DNA of 64,000 nucleotides from Acinetobacter tandoii DSM 14970 = CIP 107469 (GCF_000400735.1 NZ_KE007365.1:56178-120177); one strand, 5' to 3'; shown: positions 33,778 to 43,249, counted from the first letter of the stretch. Translations and numbers: made by a program. Notes: generated from the letters alone by a model not told the origin.

Positions 33778-36387
33778 TCAGATGCTCAGCATACTGTTTA
33801 AAGTTTCCACCACATTTTTAGATTTCACTTGTGGCTTTAAGGCTTCTAAAGATGCCAGTACATCTGAACGTTGAGGTTCGGCTAAAGTATACCAACGAGA
33901 TAAAACCTGTAATAAACGTGAACCTAAAATTGGATTTTTTTCGTCTAAATACTTAGCTAAATCTACAAAATGGTCAACACCAAAGCTCCAAGTATTTACA
34001 GGGTTGCTATTTAACCCACCACTCACAGCACGAATTCGGTTTGGTACTCCCAAATCATAATCTGGATGATTAATCAAAGTTTGAATACTTTCCGCAGTTG
34101 CATTCGGATTTGATGCTTGCACTGTAAACCACTGATCAAGAGAAAGTGCTTCATCTTTGAAGCGCGTATAAAAGTCTTGGAGCGCAGTTGAAGCTTGTGG
34201 TGCATCATTCCAGACTAAAACACGTAAAGCCCCTAAACGCTCAGACATATTGGTCGTACTGGTATATTGACGGTAAGCCAAATCAAATACTTCCGTATCA
34301 CCTTGTCGTGCCAACATCATCAACATGATGTTTTTCAATGCACGCACACCCATTGCTTGTGAAAAATCTTTTTGCAAGTCAGGGTCTAAAGCCAAATATG
34401 TTTCTTTACAAAATTGACCTAATTCACGTGCCAAGGTATTTAACAATGCATTACGCTTTTCTTGAATTACCTCAGGATTATAGTTTTCATCAATACGACT
34501 GCCCAAGTAACCTTCGCTTGGTACATCAAACAAACGAGAAGCCAGTAAAGGATCTTTTTCGACAAGTGCTGGCAACGTATTTTTAATGGCTTGAACATAA
34601 ATTGCTACATCGTGATCATTCAATAAAACACGCTCTAACAAAGTTTGTGTTGCCTGCCATTGGTTAAAGCCATTGGTTTCATACTGAATCAGGAACGCCA
34701 ATTCTTCATCTGAATAGTTAAATTCAAGATTGACTGGTGCAGAGAAATTACGTAGTAAAGACACAACAGGTTTCGCTGTTACATTTGTAAAGATAATGCT
34801 CGCTTGTTCTTGATCGAATAAATACACACCATCTTTCACGCTATTCTCAAATAATGCATCAGATTGTAGCGTGTATTGTTCACCTGTTTCCGCATTAAAT
34901 AATGCCAGTGCCACAGGAATCGGAACTGCTTTTAAGTTCGGGTATTTCGCATGGGCTTTAAGGCTTTGCTTAAAACTCAAACGATAGGTTTGTGCCGCAG
35001 CATCATACTCACCTGTCGCTTCAAGTTTTGGCGTACCTGGTTGATTGTACCAAGTCAGGAAATTTGACAAATCAACACCTGAACCCGCAGTTAAAGCAGC
35101 AACCCAATCTTCAACTGTTACAGCTTGACCATCGTGACGGCAGAAATATTCATCTGTGCCTTTACGGAATTTTTCTTTTCCTAATAAGGTCGCCATCATG
35201 CGGTTAATTTCAGCCCCTTTCTCATATACAGTGGCTGTGTAAAAGTTATTAATTTCTACAAAATGGTCAGGACGCGGTGGATGAGACAATGGGCCCGAAT
35301 CTTCTGGAAATTGATGTGCTTTGAGTACCGCCACATCATCAATCCGTTGCACAGCTGCCGATTGCAAATCTTCCGAAAAAGATTGATCACGAAAAACTGT
35401 TAAGCCTTCTTTTAGACATAATTGGAACCAGTCACGGCAAGTAATACGGTTACCTGTCCAGTTATGGAAATATTCATGTGCAATCACCGATTGCACACGC
35501 ATAATTGCAGCGTCTGTTGTGTATTCTTCATCAGCCAGTACACATGAAGTATTAAAGATGTTTAAACCTTTATTTTCCATTGCGCCCATGTTGAAAGCAC
35601 TGGTGGCAACAATCATGTAATTGTCTAGATCATATGGACGACCATAGTGTTCTTCATCCCAACGCATCGAATGTTTTAAAGCTTCCATCGCAATATGGCA
35701 TTTTGGAATATCTTTTTCTTCAGCATAAATTTCCAAAGCGACATCACGTCCTTCAAAGGTGGTGTATCGATCTTTTAAAACAGCTAAATCACCAATCACA
35801 CAAGCAAAAAGATAGCTTGGTTTTTTGGTTGGATCTTGCCAAATCGCAAAATGGCGGTCTTCACCAACTGAACCTGTTTCGAGCAAATTACCATTGGCTA
35901 GAAGCACTGGATATTTTTTATCGGCCTCTACACGCGTCGTAAATACACCTAAAACATCAGGACGGTCTGGATAGAATGTAATTTTACGGAAACCTTCTGG
36001 CTCATTTTGCGTTACATACAAATCTGATGCTGCTTGGTATAAACCTTCAAGCTGCGTATTAGATTCGGGATGAATGATCACTGATGTTTCTAAGATGACT
36101 TCATTTGGGGCATTATGGATAACAAGCTGCTCACTATCTAAAGTGTAATCGCTCGCATTTAAAACCTGACCATTTAAGCTTATAGACTTCAGCTCTAAAT
36201 CACGCCCCAATAAGACCAAATCACCGTCAGTCTGGCGTTTCATGACCAAATTGGCATCCACTTGAGTGTGTTCTGCATACACCTGAATATCTAAATTGAT
36301 CGAATCAACCAGAAATACAGGTTTTTGATAGTCTTTTAAATATACAGTTTGATCTGCTTCTACCACTGGGTTTGCCGCAATGTTCAT
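33778..36387 (-). CDS. pepN: aminopeptidase N (M1 zinc metallopeptidase)
   Basis: A 869-residue protein, the size of E. coli PepN. GAMENKGLNIF is the substrate-binding exopeptidase motif, and HEYFHNWTGNRITCRDWFQL...KEG is HExxH-x18-E for zinc. DUF3458-type domains follow. It removes N-terminal amino acids from peptides in the cytoplasm. Start 36387 (MNIAANP) has AGGA eight bases before it; the frame is open to 36426 but that ATG has no ribosome site. Confidence 0.95.
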   Translation of the reverse strand: MNIAANPVVEADQTVYLKDYQKPVFLVDSINLDIQVYAEHTQVDANLVMKRQTDGDLVLLGRDLELKSISLNGQVLNASDYTLDSEQLVIHNAPNEVILETSVIIHPESNTQLEGLYQAASDLYVTQNEPEGFRKITFYPDRPDVLGVFTTRVEADKKYPVLLANGNLLETGSVGEDRHFAIWQDPTKKPSYLFACVIGDLAVLKDRYTTFEGRDVALEIYAEEKDIPKCHIAMEALKHSMRWDEEHYGRPYDLDNYMIVATSAFNMGAMENKGLNIFNTSCVLADEEYTTDAAIMRVQSVIAHEYFHNWTGNRITCRDWFQLCLKEGLTVFRDQSFSEDLQSAAVQRIDDVAVLKAHQFPEDSGPLSHPPRPDHFVEINNFYTATVYEKGAEINRMMATLLGKEKFRKGTDEYFCRHDGQAVTVEDWVAALTAGSGVDLSNFLTWYNQPGTPKLEATGEYDAAAQTYRLSFKQSLKAHAKYPNLKAVPIPVALALFNAETGEQYTLQSDALFENSVKDGVYLFDQEQASIIFTNVTAKPVVSLLRNFSAPVNLEFNYSDEELAFLIQYETNGFNQWQATQTLLERVLLNDHDVAIYVQAIKNTLPALVEKDPLLASRLFDVPSEGYLGSRIDENYNPEVIQEKRNALLNTLARELGQFCKETYLALDPDLQKDFSQAMGVRALKNIMLMMLARQGDTEVFDLAYRQYTSTTNMSERLGALRVLVWNDAPQASTALQDFYTRFKDEALSLDQWFTVQASNPNATAESIQTLINHPDYDLGVPNRIRAVSGGLNSNPVNTWSFGVDHFVDLAKYLDEKNPILGSRLLQVLSRWYTLAEPQRSDVLASLEALKPQVKSKNVVETLNSMLSI

Positions 36388-36585
36388 ATCATTTCCTATT
36401 TGTCTTTTTAGCATTGACTTTTGCATTGCGTAAAATCATTCATCACAGTACAAGTATCTTTGCCCTTGTTTATCATTCAATATGGGTGTTTATTTTCAGC
36501 ATTTCAATCACGATTGCGCATAATTTTAAGGAGATGTATTTTATTTATACGCTTTATTCCTCCTCTACGAGTATGTCGGCTAAAA

Positions 36586-37029
36586 ATGAAAATACAACAC
36601 CTGATTTACGGCATCATCTTGTCAAGTTTTGCATCCATTGCAATTGCCGCGCCAACTCTTCAATACATGGAATGTCTTGCAGCGGATCAACAACATCATT
36701 TTGTTTTGGTTGCCCCAGCCCAAAATGGGCAAACAATAAAACTGATGTATTTTCCTTATTTAAAGCTCATTTCTTTGCATTATATAAAAACTGAAAATAT
36801 TGAAATGGCAGAAGACCGTCCCTATGAACAACACCTTTTTTTTAACGAACGTAATTACGGACGCAATACAGGGCAATATGAAATTATTCTGCAAGGTGCA
36901 CGCATTTATGCAGTGATTTATAGTGCGAAGCAGTCTGGTGCTATAACAACTTATCAAAATTATCTAGCCGATGAACAAAAACAGAAAGTGAATCAGACAC
37001 TCATAGCCCATAAATTACAGTGTATTTAG
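36586..37029 (+). CDS. exported protein of unknown function
   Basis: A 147-residue protein whose first ~20 residues (MKIQHLIYGIILSSFASIAIA followed by APT) form a clear signal peptide with an AxA-type cleavage site; the rest is likely periplasmic. Two cysteines (residue ~29 and near the C-terminus) could pair. No recognised domain. The frame is open further upstream, but ATG 36586 is chosen because it places the signal peptide at the N-terminus; the ribosome site is weak. Divergent from pepN. Confidence 0.6.
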   Translation: MKIQHLIYGIILSSFASIAIAAPTLQYMECLAADQQHHFVLVAPAQNGQTIKLMYFPYLKLISLHYIKTENIEMAEDRPYEQHLFFNERNYGRNTGQYEIILQGARIYAVIYSAKQSGAITTYQNYLADEQKQKVNQTLIAHKLQCI

Positions 37030-37192
37030 CGCATACCTCTCTATTTCAGTTACACACCGTTTCGTATCACTTGTGCGAGTGACATTTTGATGAATTATCT
37101 TTCAAACTGACTACAATTTGTGCACGTTTTTTGCTTGTAAATAGATGTGCAAAGCGCACTATAAAATGAGCAAAATAAAAACGAGGTGCAAA

Positions 37193-37456
37193 ATGTATAT
37201 CAAAGAACATTTGATTCGTACGGAAAATATCAAAATCATGCAAACCTTGCACGCGGCAGGGATTGATCACAAAGTAATTGCGACATTTATGTGTTGTGAA
37301 GGTATTGCAATACAAGCCCAAGAGGTTAGCACCGTTTTAAATCAATATGATGCTTTAGGAAGCAAAAAAATTCCTTCCAAAAAAGTGAAAGCTTTAATTT
37401 ATGCCAAACAACTCGGAGAAGATGACGAAACACTGCCTTGCCCTGCAGCCTATTAA
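37193..37456 (+). CDS. small hypothetical protein
   Basis: An 87-residue soluble protein, mixed charge, with a possible helical N-terminal part (MYIKEHLIRTENIKIMQTLHAAGIDHKVIATFM). The phrase LHAAGIDHKVIA could be a helix-turn-helix fragment but this is not secure. ATG 37193 has GAGGTG six bases upstream, better than the in-frame ATG at 37145. It has its own terminator. Family not recognised. Confidence 0.65.
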   Translation: MYIKEHLIRTENIKIMQTLHAAGIDHKVIATFMCCEGIAIQAQEVSTVLNQYDALGSKKIPSKKVKALIYAKQLGEDDETLPCPAAY

Positions 37457-37479
37457 ATTCTTTCTAACTGCTACCGAAT

Positions 37480-37510
37480 AAAGAGCTACTCGAAGCAGTA
37501 GCTCTTTTTA
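37480..37510 (+). terminator. intrinsic terminator
   Basis: AAGAGCTACT / AGTAGCTCTT stem with a CGAAGC loop and a TTTTT run. Confidence 0.9.
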
Positions 37511-37619
37511 TTTGCAAAACATCAGCAAAGCTTTGCACAAATGCTTAACAGTTCAACTCTGAACAACACCTAAACGGTGTATAATCTTAAGCACTGATTC
37601 AATTATTCGATGACTAACC

Positions 37620-38777
37620 ATGCTGCTCCAAATTCTGCAAAAACAACTGGATGAAAGCACAACTTGTCCGCTTTGTCAGGCAGCAATGTATTGGGTAGAA
37701 GCCGAACAATATGATCAAGATGTACAATTTCATGAATGCAGCCACTGTCTGCATCGGGTATTTCAGTCAGATAAATTCACTTGCCACTGTGACAGTTGTG
37801 CTTCAAAACGTAAAAAATTACTTCAAGAAACGCGACTGCAAGAACAACGAAAACTCAAGAAGAAAGAGATTGTAGAGCTAGAACTGCGCCAACTTAGCTT
37901 TCTACACAAACTGTTTTTACTCAGTATTCTGGATAATCAGATTCAGGAATATTCAGCACATGACGAATTTATTCACTGGGAAAAAATTAAATATCAACCC
38001 ATTACCCCCAATTATTATTTTCAAAGTACCTTGCTCAAGCAACTGTTAAAAGACCAAATTTTAATTGCCAAAGATTTCGCAGAAGAAGTGCATGAATATT
38101 ATGTCAATGTTCGTTTAGAAGGTTATACAGAACCAAGCTTGTTCAGTATTACCCAACAACTCAGACATTGGTTTTACGAAAATTTAAAACTCGGCATCCC
38201 ATTTAAAGATGCTGAAGAAGTTAAAAACACCCTGTATTTGATCTTATATCAAGAAATCGTTCAGTTCATGCAATATTACTGCAAATCTTGGGGAGTTCAA
38301 ATTGCAGGAAATCAGAGCTTTCAAGCCTTTTGTTATCGTTTAATGGATACCCTCGCGGTAGGTCAGATTTATTATCTCATCCAAACTGCTTTGGAATATC
38401 TATATGAACAAAAAGCACTAAAGCCACGCAATGAGAACTTCATCAATACCAACTTACTCAAAAAAACTGTTCAGCAGTATCGGGAACGATCTCTCACAGA
38501 AAAATGGGAAACATCTACACTTCCTCGTTTACCCACTATGCCGCTCAGTAAAATGAGTGAAATCCTATTTTTTAAATTTCTCGGTTATGATGAACGGATT
38601 TTCTTTCAACCTGTCTGGCGTTCGTGGAAGAAAATTGAACCGCGTTTAAATTTCTATTCAGTCAAACGCTGTATGTATTGTGGTTCCAACGACTTAGCCG
38701 TTGACTATGATGCCGAAGAATACGTATCTTTATTTTGTCGACATTGTAAGCATCAGGACCACTATTTCACACGGTGA
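37620..38777 (+). CDS. double zinc-ribbon protein of unknown function
   Basis: A 385-residue protein. The N-terminus has three paired cysteine sets: C-P-L-C (~16), C-S-H-C (~40) and C-H-C-DSC (~58). The C-terminus has C-M-Y-C-G (~351) and C-R-H-C (~375). Between them is a long helical middle, strongly basic at ~68-85 (RKKLLQETRLQEQRKLKKKE). Two zinc modules bracketing a helical core suggest nucleic-acid or protein binding, but no family is recognised. Its stop is 12 bases before the thiM start, so the two are likely co-translated. Confidence 0.8.
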   Translation: MLLQILQKQLDESTTCPLCQAAMYWVEAEQYDQDVQFHECSHCLHRVFQSDKFTCHCDSCASKRKKLLQETRLQEQRKLKKKEIVELELRQLSFLHKLFLLSILDNQIQEYSAHDEFIHWEKIKYQPITPNYYFQSTLLKQLLKDQILIAKDFAEEVHEYYVNVRLEGYTEPSLFSITQQLRHWFYENLKLGIPFKDAEEVKNTLYLILYQEIVQFMQYYCKSWGVQIAGNQSFQAFCYRLMDTLAVGQIYYLIQTALEYLYEQKALKPRNENFINTNLLKKTVQQYRERSLTEKWETSTLPRLPTMPLSKMSEILFFKFLGYDERIFFQPVWRSWKKIEPRLNFYSVKRCMYCGSNDLAVDYDAEEYVSLFCRHCKHQDHYFTR

Positions 38778-38789
38778 ATGGTGAACATC

Positions 38790-39659
38790 ATGTCTACACT
38801 TTCAAACCAGCCAATATTTGACCTTCAGGATAATCTAGTGGATCAAACTGCACCATTACTACAGAAAATTGTTGAAGCGCATACCCAACTCCGTGCAAAT
38901 CAACCTCTAGTGCAATGTATTACCAATAGTGTCGCTGCCAATTATGTAGCCAACGTACTACTTGCCTGTGGTGCTTCGCCCGCTATGATTGATAACCCAT
39001 TCGAAGCAGAAAATTTCACTCGGATTAGTAGCGCACTCAGTATTAATTTAGGTACACCAACAACGGAACAAATGCAAGCAATGCAAATTTCTGCCAATAC
39101 AGCACAGCAAGCTTCCGTTCCTTGGGTACTTGACCCTGTGGGTTATGGCAATATTTTATCTTGGCGCTCAGAAATGACCAATGAGCTGTTGCAATATCAA
39201 CCCTCTGTAATCCGAGGGAATGCTTCGGAAATGAGTGGATTAGCAGGCAATCAAGTGACAGGTAAAGGGGTAGATAGCACACTAGATAGTGCAGAAGTTT
39301 ATATACAAGCTTGGACTTTGTTAGACCATGCTGAGTGTATTGCAATTTCAGGTGAATCTGACTTTATTCTCTCTAAAGAATTAAACAGCGTCATTCAAGT
39401 CAATGGCGGTTGCTTTCTACAACCAAGGGTGACTGCAACAGGTTGTGCGCTTGGTGCTTTAATTGCAGCTTATTGTGCTGTAACCGATGTTACAATTGCC
39501 ACTTTGTCCGCACATGTACATTTTGCTGTCGCAGGACAATTAGCATACCAAACAGCACAAACTGTAGGTTCATTTAATGTGGCTTTCTTAGATGCACTTG
39601 ATAGCCTTACAGCTGATCAAATCAGTGAGTATGCAAATTTCAGCATCATTCACAGGTAA
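38790..39659 (+). CDS. thiM: hydroxyethylthiazole kinase
   Basis: A ~289-residue ribokinase-like enzyme that phosphorylates 4-methyl-5-(2-hydroxyethyl)thiazole for thiamine salvage. QCITNSVAANYVANVLLACGASPAM is the family start, VIRGNASEM is near 155, and the catalytic-base segment is ATGCALGALIAA. ATG 38790 is chosen over an in-frame ATG at 38778 because GGTGA lies before it. No thiD or thiE is next to it and no TPP riboswitch can be recognised, since the gene abuts the zinc-ribbon protein upstream. Confidence 0.92.
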   Translation: MSTLSNQPIFDLQDNLVDQTAPLLQKIVEAHTQLRANQPLVQCITNSVAANYVANVLLACGASPAMIDNPFEAENFTRISSALSINLGTPTTEQMQAMQISANTAQQASVPWVLDPVGYGNILSWRSEMTNELLQYQPSVIRGNASEMSGLAGNQVTGKGVDSTLDSAEVYIQAWTLLDHAECIAISGESDFILSKELNSVIQVNGGCFLQPRVTATGCALGALIAAYCAVTDVTIATLSAHVHFAVAGQLAYQTAQTVGSFNVAFLDALDSLTADQISEYANFSIIHR

Positions 39660-39697
39660 AAAACAGATGTGAGCATAAGTAGAATATGCTCACATCT
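39658..39697 (-). terminator. terminator between thiM and the GNAT-like gene
   Basis: Perfect 13-bp stem (39665-39677 / 39685-39697) with a 7-nt loop; on the minus strand it runs into six T. It overlaps the thiM stop codon by one or two bases. Confidence 0.85.
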
Positions 39698-39698
39698 A

Positions 39699-40430
39699 TT
39701 AACTCGCTGCGCGTTCTATCGCATTTAAAATTGCGGCTTCGGTTAACATTTTAGTATTCAATTTACTGACACACATCATCCCCATCCCATCAAAAAAATC
39801 TGGTGTGTGCTGCATGAAGAAATCAATATGCTGATTCGCCTGATCATGCATATGAATCGACTCATCTAAAGTCGTTTCTGGAATTACTCTTGGATGCACA
39901 TAAATATCTTCACGACGTTTTTGTACATCTGGTTTACGTACCGCAACCAATTTAAGTACGTCCAGATAATCCTGTGGCGTATCTACATCTGTTCTCGGGT
40001 AAAAATTTTGTGCACACGATGCAAGCAAGGCATAGGCTTTCGGCTGCATCATCGTCACGACAAACCATAATGGAATCAGCGGATGTTTAATGCTGTGCTG
40101 TACAGCGACTTTAATCACTGAATTCACAGTTTTATTGCCACGTTGATAATTCGGTAAGAATGACCCACGTGAATTCACCACAAAAATATTCTTATCTCGA
40201 ATAGTCAGTTTTAATATCAGAATACTGTTATACCCAATTAAACGAACACCATCAAAATACTCTACAACTTGTACAGATATCGCATCTGAATCATGCATAA
40301 AATCATGCAATTCTTGCTTACAGGTATCTGGAAAAATAATACGGTCAAATGCTAAAAGTTGTTCTAGATATTGGTTCTGATGTTCAGGTAATAGCTTCTT
40401 ATAATCTGTTATTGTTTCGGAAATATTCAT
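39699..40430 (-). CDS. unknown protein, possible GNAT acetyltransferase fold
   Basis: A 243-residue soluble protein. The middle has features of GNAT proteins: a strand pair ending in VVNSRGSFLPNYQRGNKTVNSVIKVA (similar to the acetyl-CoA-binding turn) and MMQPKAYALLASCAQNFYPR (similar to the late NPxxYxxLxxxxFxP element). The rest is helical. This is a resemblance, not an identification. No operon partner; the 526-bp region upstream holds the structured leader of the Lrp-type gene. Confidence 0.7.
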   Translation of the reverse strand: MNISETITDYKKLLPEHQNQYLEQLLAFDRIIFPDTCKQELHDFMHDSDAISVQVVEYFDGVRLIGYNSILILKLTIRDKNIFVVNSRGSFLPNYQRGNKTVNSVIKVAVQHSIKHPLIPLWFVVTMMQPKAYALLASCAQNFYPRTDVDTPQDYLDVLKLVAVRKPDVQKRREDIYVHPRVIPETTLDESIHMHDQANQHIDFFMQHTPDFFDGMGMMCVSKLNTKMLTEAAILNAIERAAS

Positions 40431-40717
40431 AACTCCGTCCGAGTTGAATAGACCTGATCATTCTAATACGAGATGATTCTGTCCGACATCCCCTAAACTA
40501 GGTACTTAAGGCTCATATGCTTTATTAAAGGGTGATTATTCATATTTTAAATCAATAGATTACAGAATTGTGTATTCAGCAAAATCAATAAGATGCAAGT
40601 AAAATACAACTTTAACCCAATGAGTCTAAATCTTTTAAATTTTAATAAAATAACCCATAAAAAATTTAAGCATTTTTATCAATCATTTTTTAGTTTTAGA
40701 TCATTTTCACTGATTGT

Positions 40718-40747
40718 TTGAATATCTGATGACATCGTAAGTTATAA
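40718..40747 (+). promoter_or_regulatory. candidate promoter facing the Lrp-type gene
   Basis: TTGAAT (40718-40723), 18-base spacer, TTATAA (40742-40747). Transcription would start at about the base of the long hairpin and give a leader of ~200 nt before the TTG start at 40957. Assigned by eye. Confidence 0.4.
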
Positions 40748-40751
40748 AAAC

Positions 40752-40800
40752 GAACCATTAGCACCTTTAAGTCACCCTTCCCTAAAGGTGCTAATGGTTC
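40752..40800 (+). repeat. perfect 18-bp inverted repeat with 13-nt loop
   Basis: Left arm GAACCATTAGCACCTTTA, right arm TAAAGGTGCTAATGGTTC, loop AGTCACCCTTCCC. It is not followed by a T-run, so it is not a simple terminator. It may form the 5' end of a leader or small RNA. Confidence 0.85.
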
Positions 40801-40832
40801 AATTATCACCTTTAACCCATTCAGTGATAATT
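40801..40832 (+). repeat. second inverted repeat next to the long hairpin
   Basis: AATTATCAC (40801-40809) and GTGATAATT (40824-40832), perfect 9 bp. Its loop shares the word CACCTTTAA with the arm/loop of the preceding hairpin. No terminator T-run beyond TTTAT. Confidence 0.65.
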
Positions 40833-40956
40833 TATATCTCTAGTCTAATCATTAACTTGCACAAATGTTTACTGTATTTGAAGGAATTTATTTAAATTTC
40901 AGCATAAGAATGAAGTATATTTATATTTTAAAGAAGATTCTTCTGTGGAGTAAGTT

Positions 40957-41442
40957 TTGAGCAGCACAGAATACATGCTAGATAAAATTGATCGAAAGAT
41001 TTTATCTGCTTTAAGACAAAATGGCAGATTGACCGTCGCACAACTGGCAGACGAAGTCGGACTTTCCTCCTCTCCGTGTTGGACACGCTTAAAACGTTTA
41101 GAGAATCTAAAAATTATTGATGGCTATACAGCCAACATCAATCCGAAGGCAATTGGCATTAATGAATTATTTTTCATCGAAATCACCTTAGAACGACATG
41201 ATGATGAAATTTTGGAGCAATTCAGCCAAACCTTAGCAGATATTCCTGAAGTGATTGAAGCGCATTTAGTGACGGGTGATTATGATTATTTAGTCAAAGT
41301 AGCAGTGAAAAATGCTGAACACTATGAACGGTTTTTAAGAAAAAAACTCTATTCAATTAAAGGTATACGTCATACGCGCTCTACTTTTGCCTTACGCCCG
41401 CTTAAGTCTGCCACCACATCTGATTTAATGTTGATTGAATAA
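40957..41442 (+). CDS. Lrp/AsnC-family transcriptional regulator
   Basis: A 161-residue protein with an N-terminal HTH (LDKIDRKILSALRQNGRLTVAQLADEVGLSSSPCWTRLKRLE) and a C-terminal RAM/ligand domain (EAHLVTGDYDYLVKV). Feast/famine regulators of this size sense amino acids and regulate amino-acid genes. The chosen start is TTG 40957, with GGAG eight bases ahead; ATG 40975 is the alternative. A target cannot be named; the downstream DASS transporter is 335 bases away behind a terminator. Confidence 0.9.
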   Translation: MSSTEYMLDKIDRKILSALRQNGRLTVAQLADEVGLSSSPCWTRLKRLENLKIIDGYTANINPKAIGINELFFIEITLERHDDEILEQFSQTLADIPEVIEAHLVTGDYDYLVKVAVKNAEHYERFLRKKLYSIKGIRHTRSTFALRPLKSATTSDLMLIE

Positions 41443-41777
41443 TCGAAAACTCGTTTACTGCAATTTATGTAGATCTATGTTTTAATAGGCGTAGTATGAG
41501 ATGAGCCTTATATGAGTATAGAAATATCTATACGACTAGCCCTGCGAAAGCAGGGCTTTTTATTGTCTATTTGAAACGATAAATTCATAGTAAATGTATA
41601 TAACAACTATAAAGAAAAAATGAATTGAGCAGCATCATGGTGTTATTGACGTCAAAGACTGATTAGGCAAAATTAAAATCAATCTTTTATTGGGAATATG
41701 TTACTCACACTAGACTTCAACATAATCAATGTTCATTATTTATTCACATAATAACTATATTTTTGGAGTGTGCTTCA
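41443..41777. other. 335-bp intergenic region
   Basis: It contains the terminator at 41538-41564 after the Lrp-type gene, then ~200 bases of A/T-rich sequence that must hold the DASS transporter promoter. Nothing else recognised. Confidence 0.5.
41538..41564 (+). terminator. intrinsic terminator after the Lrp-type gene
   Basis: AGCCCTG / CAGGGCT stem, CGAAAG-like loop, TTTTTATT tail. Confidence 0.88.
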
Positions 41778-43235
41778 ATGGGGTTTAAACTCATACCAAC
41801 CATAATTTCAGTATCACTTACCCTTATTATTTGGTTTTTCATCCCAGTCCCACACGATGTCTCTGCAAATGCTTGGCTTCTATTTGCCATGTTCATCGGG
41901 GTGATTGCTGCCATTATTGGCAAAGCCATGCCAATTGGGGCAATTTCGATTATTGCTATTGCACTTGTTGCGATTACCCGAGTAACCAACGATAACCCAA
42001 GTGATGCCATCAAGGACGCATTAAGTGGTTTTGCCAATCCACTGATCTGGTTAATTGGTATCTCCATCATGATCTCAAAAGGATTACAAAAAACAGGCTT
42101 AGGTGCTCGACTTGGATATTACTTTATTGCAGTTTGGGGCAAAAGAACCATCGGTATTGGCTACAGTCTCGCGTTATCTGAACTCATCCTTGCCCCAGTG
42201 ACCCCAAGTAATACTGCTCGTGGTGGCGGAATTATCCATCCCATTGTACGCTCTATTGCAACGAGTTTTGACTCCGACCCTGAAAAAGGTACAGAAGGAA
42301 AAATTGGTAAATATTTGGCTTTGGTGAATTACCACTCAAACCCCATCACTTCGGCGATGTTTATTACCGCTACCGCACCGAATCCATTAGTTGTTGAGCT
42401 TGTAGCAAAAGCCACCAATAGCCAGATTCAGCTGAGTTGGACGACATGGGCATTAGCCATGGTGTTACCCGGTATTGTGGCTTTGGCGTTAATGCCAATT
42501 GCACTTTACTTTATGTACCCGCCTGAAATTAAAAAAACACCCAATGCCGCTCAGTTTGCCAAAGAGCGTTTAAAGGAAATGGGCCCCGTTACCTTACACG
42601 AAATGATCATGCTTGCTGTGTTTGGAATTTTACTCTTACTCTGGGCGGGTATTCCCGCAATGCTGTTGGGTGATATGTGGACATTAGACCCCACCACAAC
42701 CGCATTTATTGGTTTATCTCTTTTATTACTTAGTGGTGTTTTAACTTGGGATGATGTCTTAACTCAAAAAAGTGCATGGGATACCGTAACATGGTTCGCT
42801 GCACTGGTGATGATGGCCACCTTTTTAAATAAGCTCGGCTTAATCGCTTGGTTTTCTGATGTTTTACAAACGAGCATTGGGCAGCTTGGCTTAACCTGGG
42901 TTCCAGCTTCCATGCTTTTACTATTTGCTTATATGTACGCCCACTATATTTTTGCCAGTACTACTGCACATATTACCGCTATGTTTTCAGCATTCTACAT
43001 TGCAGGTATCGCATTAGGTGCTCCTCCAATGTTCTTTGCACTGATTATGGCAGCAGCATCAAGCATTATGATGACACTGACCCATTATGCGACGGGTACA
43101 TCCCCTATTATTTATGGTTCGGGTTATACAACACTTGGTGAATGGTGGAAAGCAGGTTTTGCCATGAGCATTATTAATATGGTTATTTTTATAGTCTTAG
43201 GTGGAATTTGGTGGAAGATGTTGGGTTATTGGTAA
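41778..43235 (+). CDS. DASS/SLC13-family anion (dicarboxylate) transporter
   Basis: A 485-residue protein with about twelve helices. SNTARGGGIIHPIVRS near 145 and the second-repeat segment FASTTAHITAMFSAF with the later TGTSPIIYGSGY are the family signatures, close to 2-oxoglutarate/malate translocators and CitT. It probably imports a dicarboxylate or tricarboxylate driven by Na+ or antiport. ATG 41778 is chosen with GGAGTG upstream over a TTG at 41763. Monocistronic. Confidence 0.9.
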   Translation: MGFKLIPTIISVSLTLIIWFFIPVPHDVSANAWLLFAMFIGVIAAIIGKAMPIGAISIIAIALVAITRVTNDNPSDAIKDALSGFANPLIWLIGISIMISKGLQKTGLGARLGYYFIAVWGKRTIGIGYSLALSELILAPVTPSNTARGGGIIHPIVRSIATSFDSDPEKGTEGKIGKYLALVNYHSNPITSAMFITATAPNPLVVELVAKATNSQIQLSWTTWALAMVLPGIVALALMPIALYFMYPPEIKKTPNAAQFAKERLKEMGPVTLHEMIMLAVFGILLLLWAGIPAMLLGDMWTLDPTTTAFIGLSLLLLSGVLTWDDVLTQKSAWDTVTWFAALVMMATFLNKLGLIAWFSDVLQTSIGQLGLTWVPASMLLLFAYMYAHYIFASTTAHITAMFSAFYIAGIALGAPPMFFALIMAAASSIMMTLTHYATGTSPIIYGSGYTTLGEWWKAGFAMSIINMVIFIVLGGIWWKMLGYW

Positions 43236-43249
43236 GATAATTCAGTATT

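Larger units (their letters stand above)
40431..40956. other. 526-bp intergenic region with a structured leader
   Basis: It separates two divergent genes. It contains a promoter-like pair (40718-40747), a perfect 18-bp hairpin (40752-40800), and a second 9-bp inverted repeat (40801-40832), each listed separately. No protein-coding frame of interest and no tRNA-like fold was seen. The rest is A/T-rich. Confidence 0.6.

Noticed and set aside
38700-38800. TPP riboswitch for thiM
   Set aside because: The thiM start is inside a coding junction with the upstream gene, and no thi-box wording is visible.
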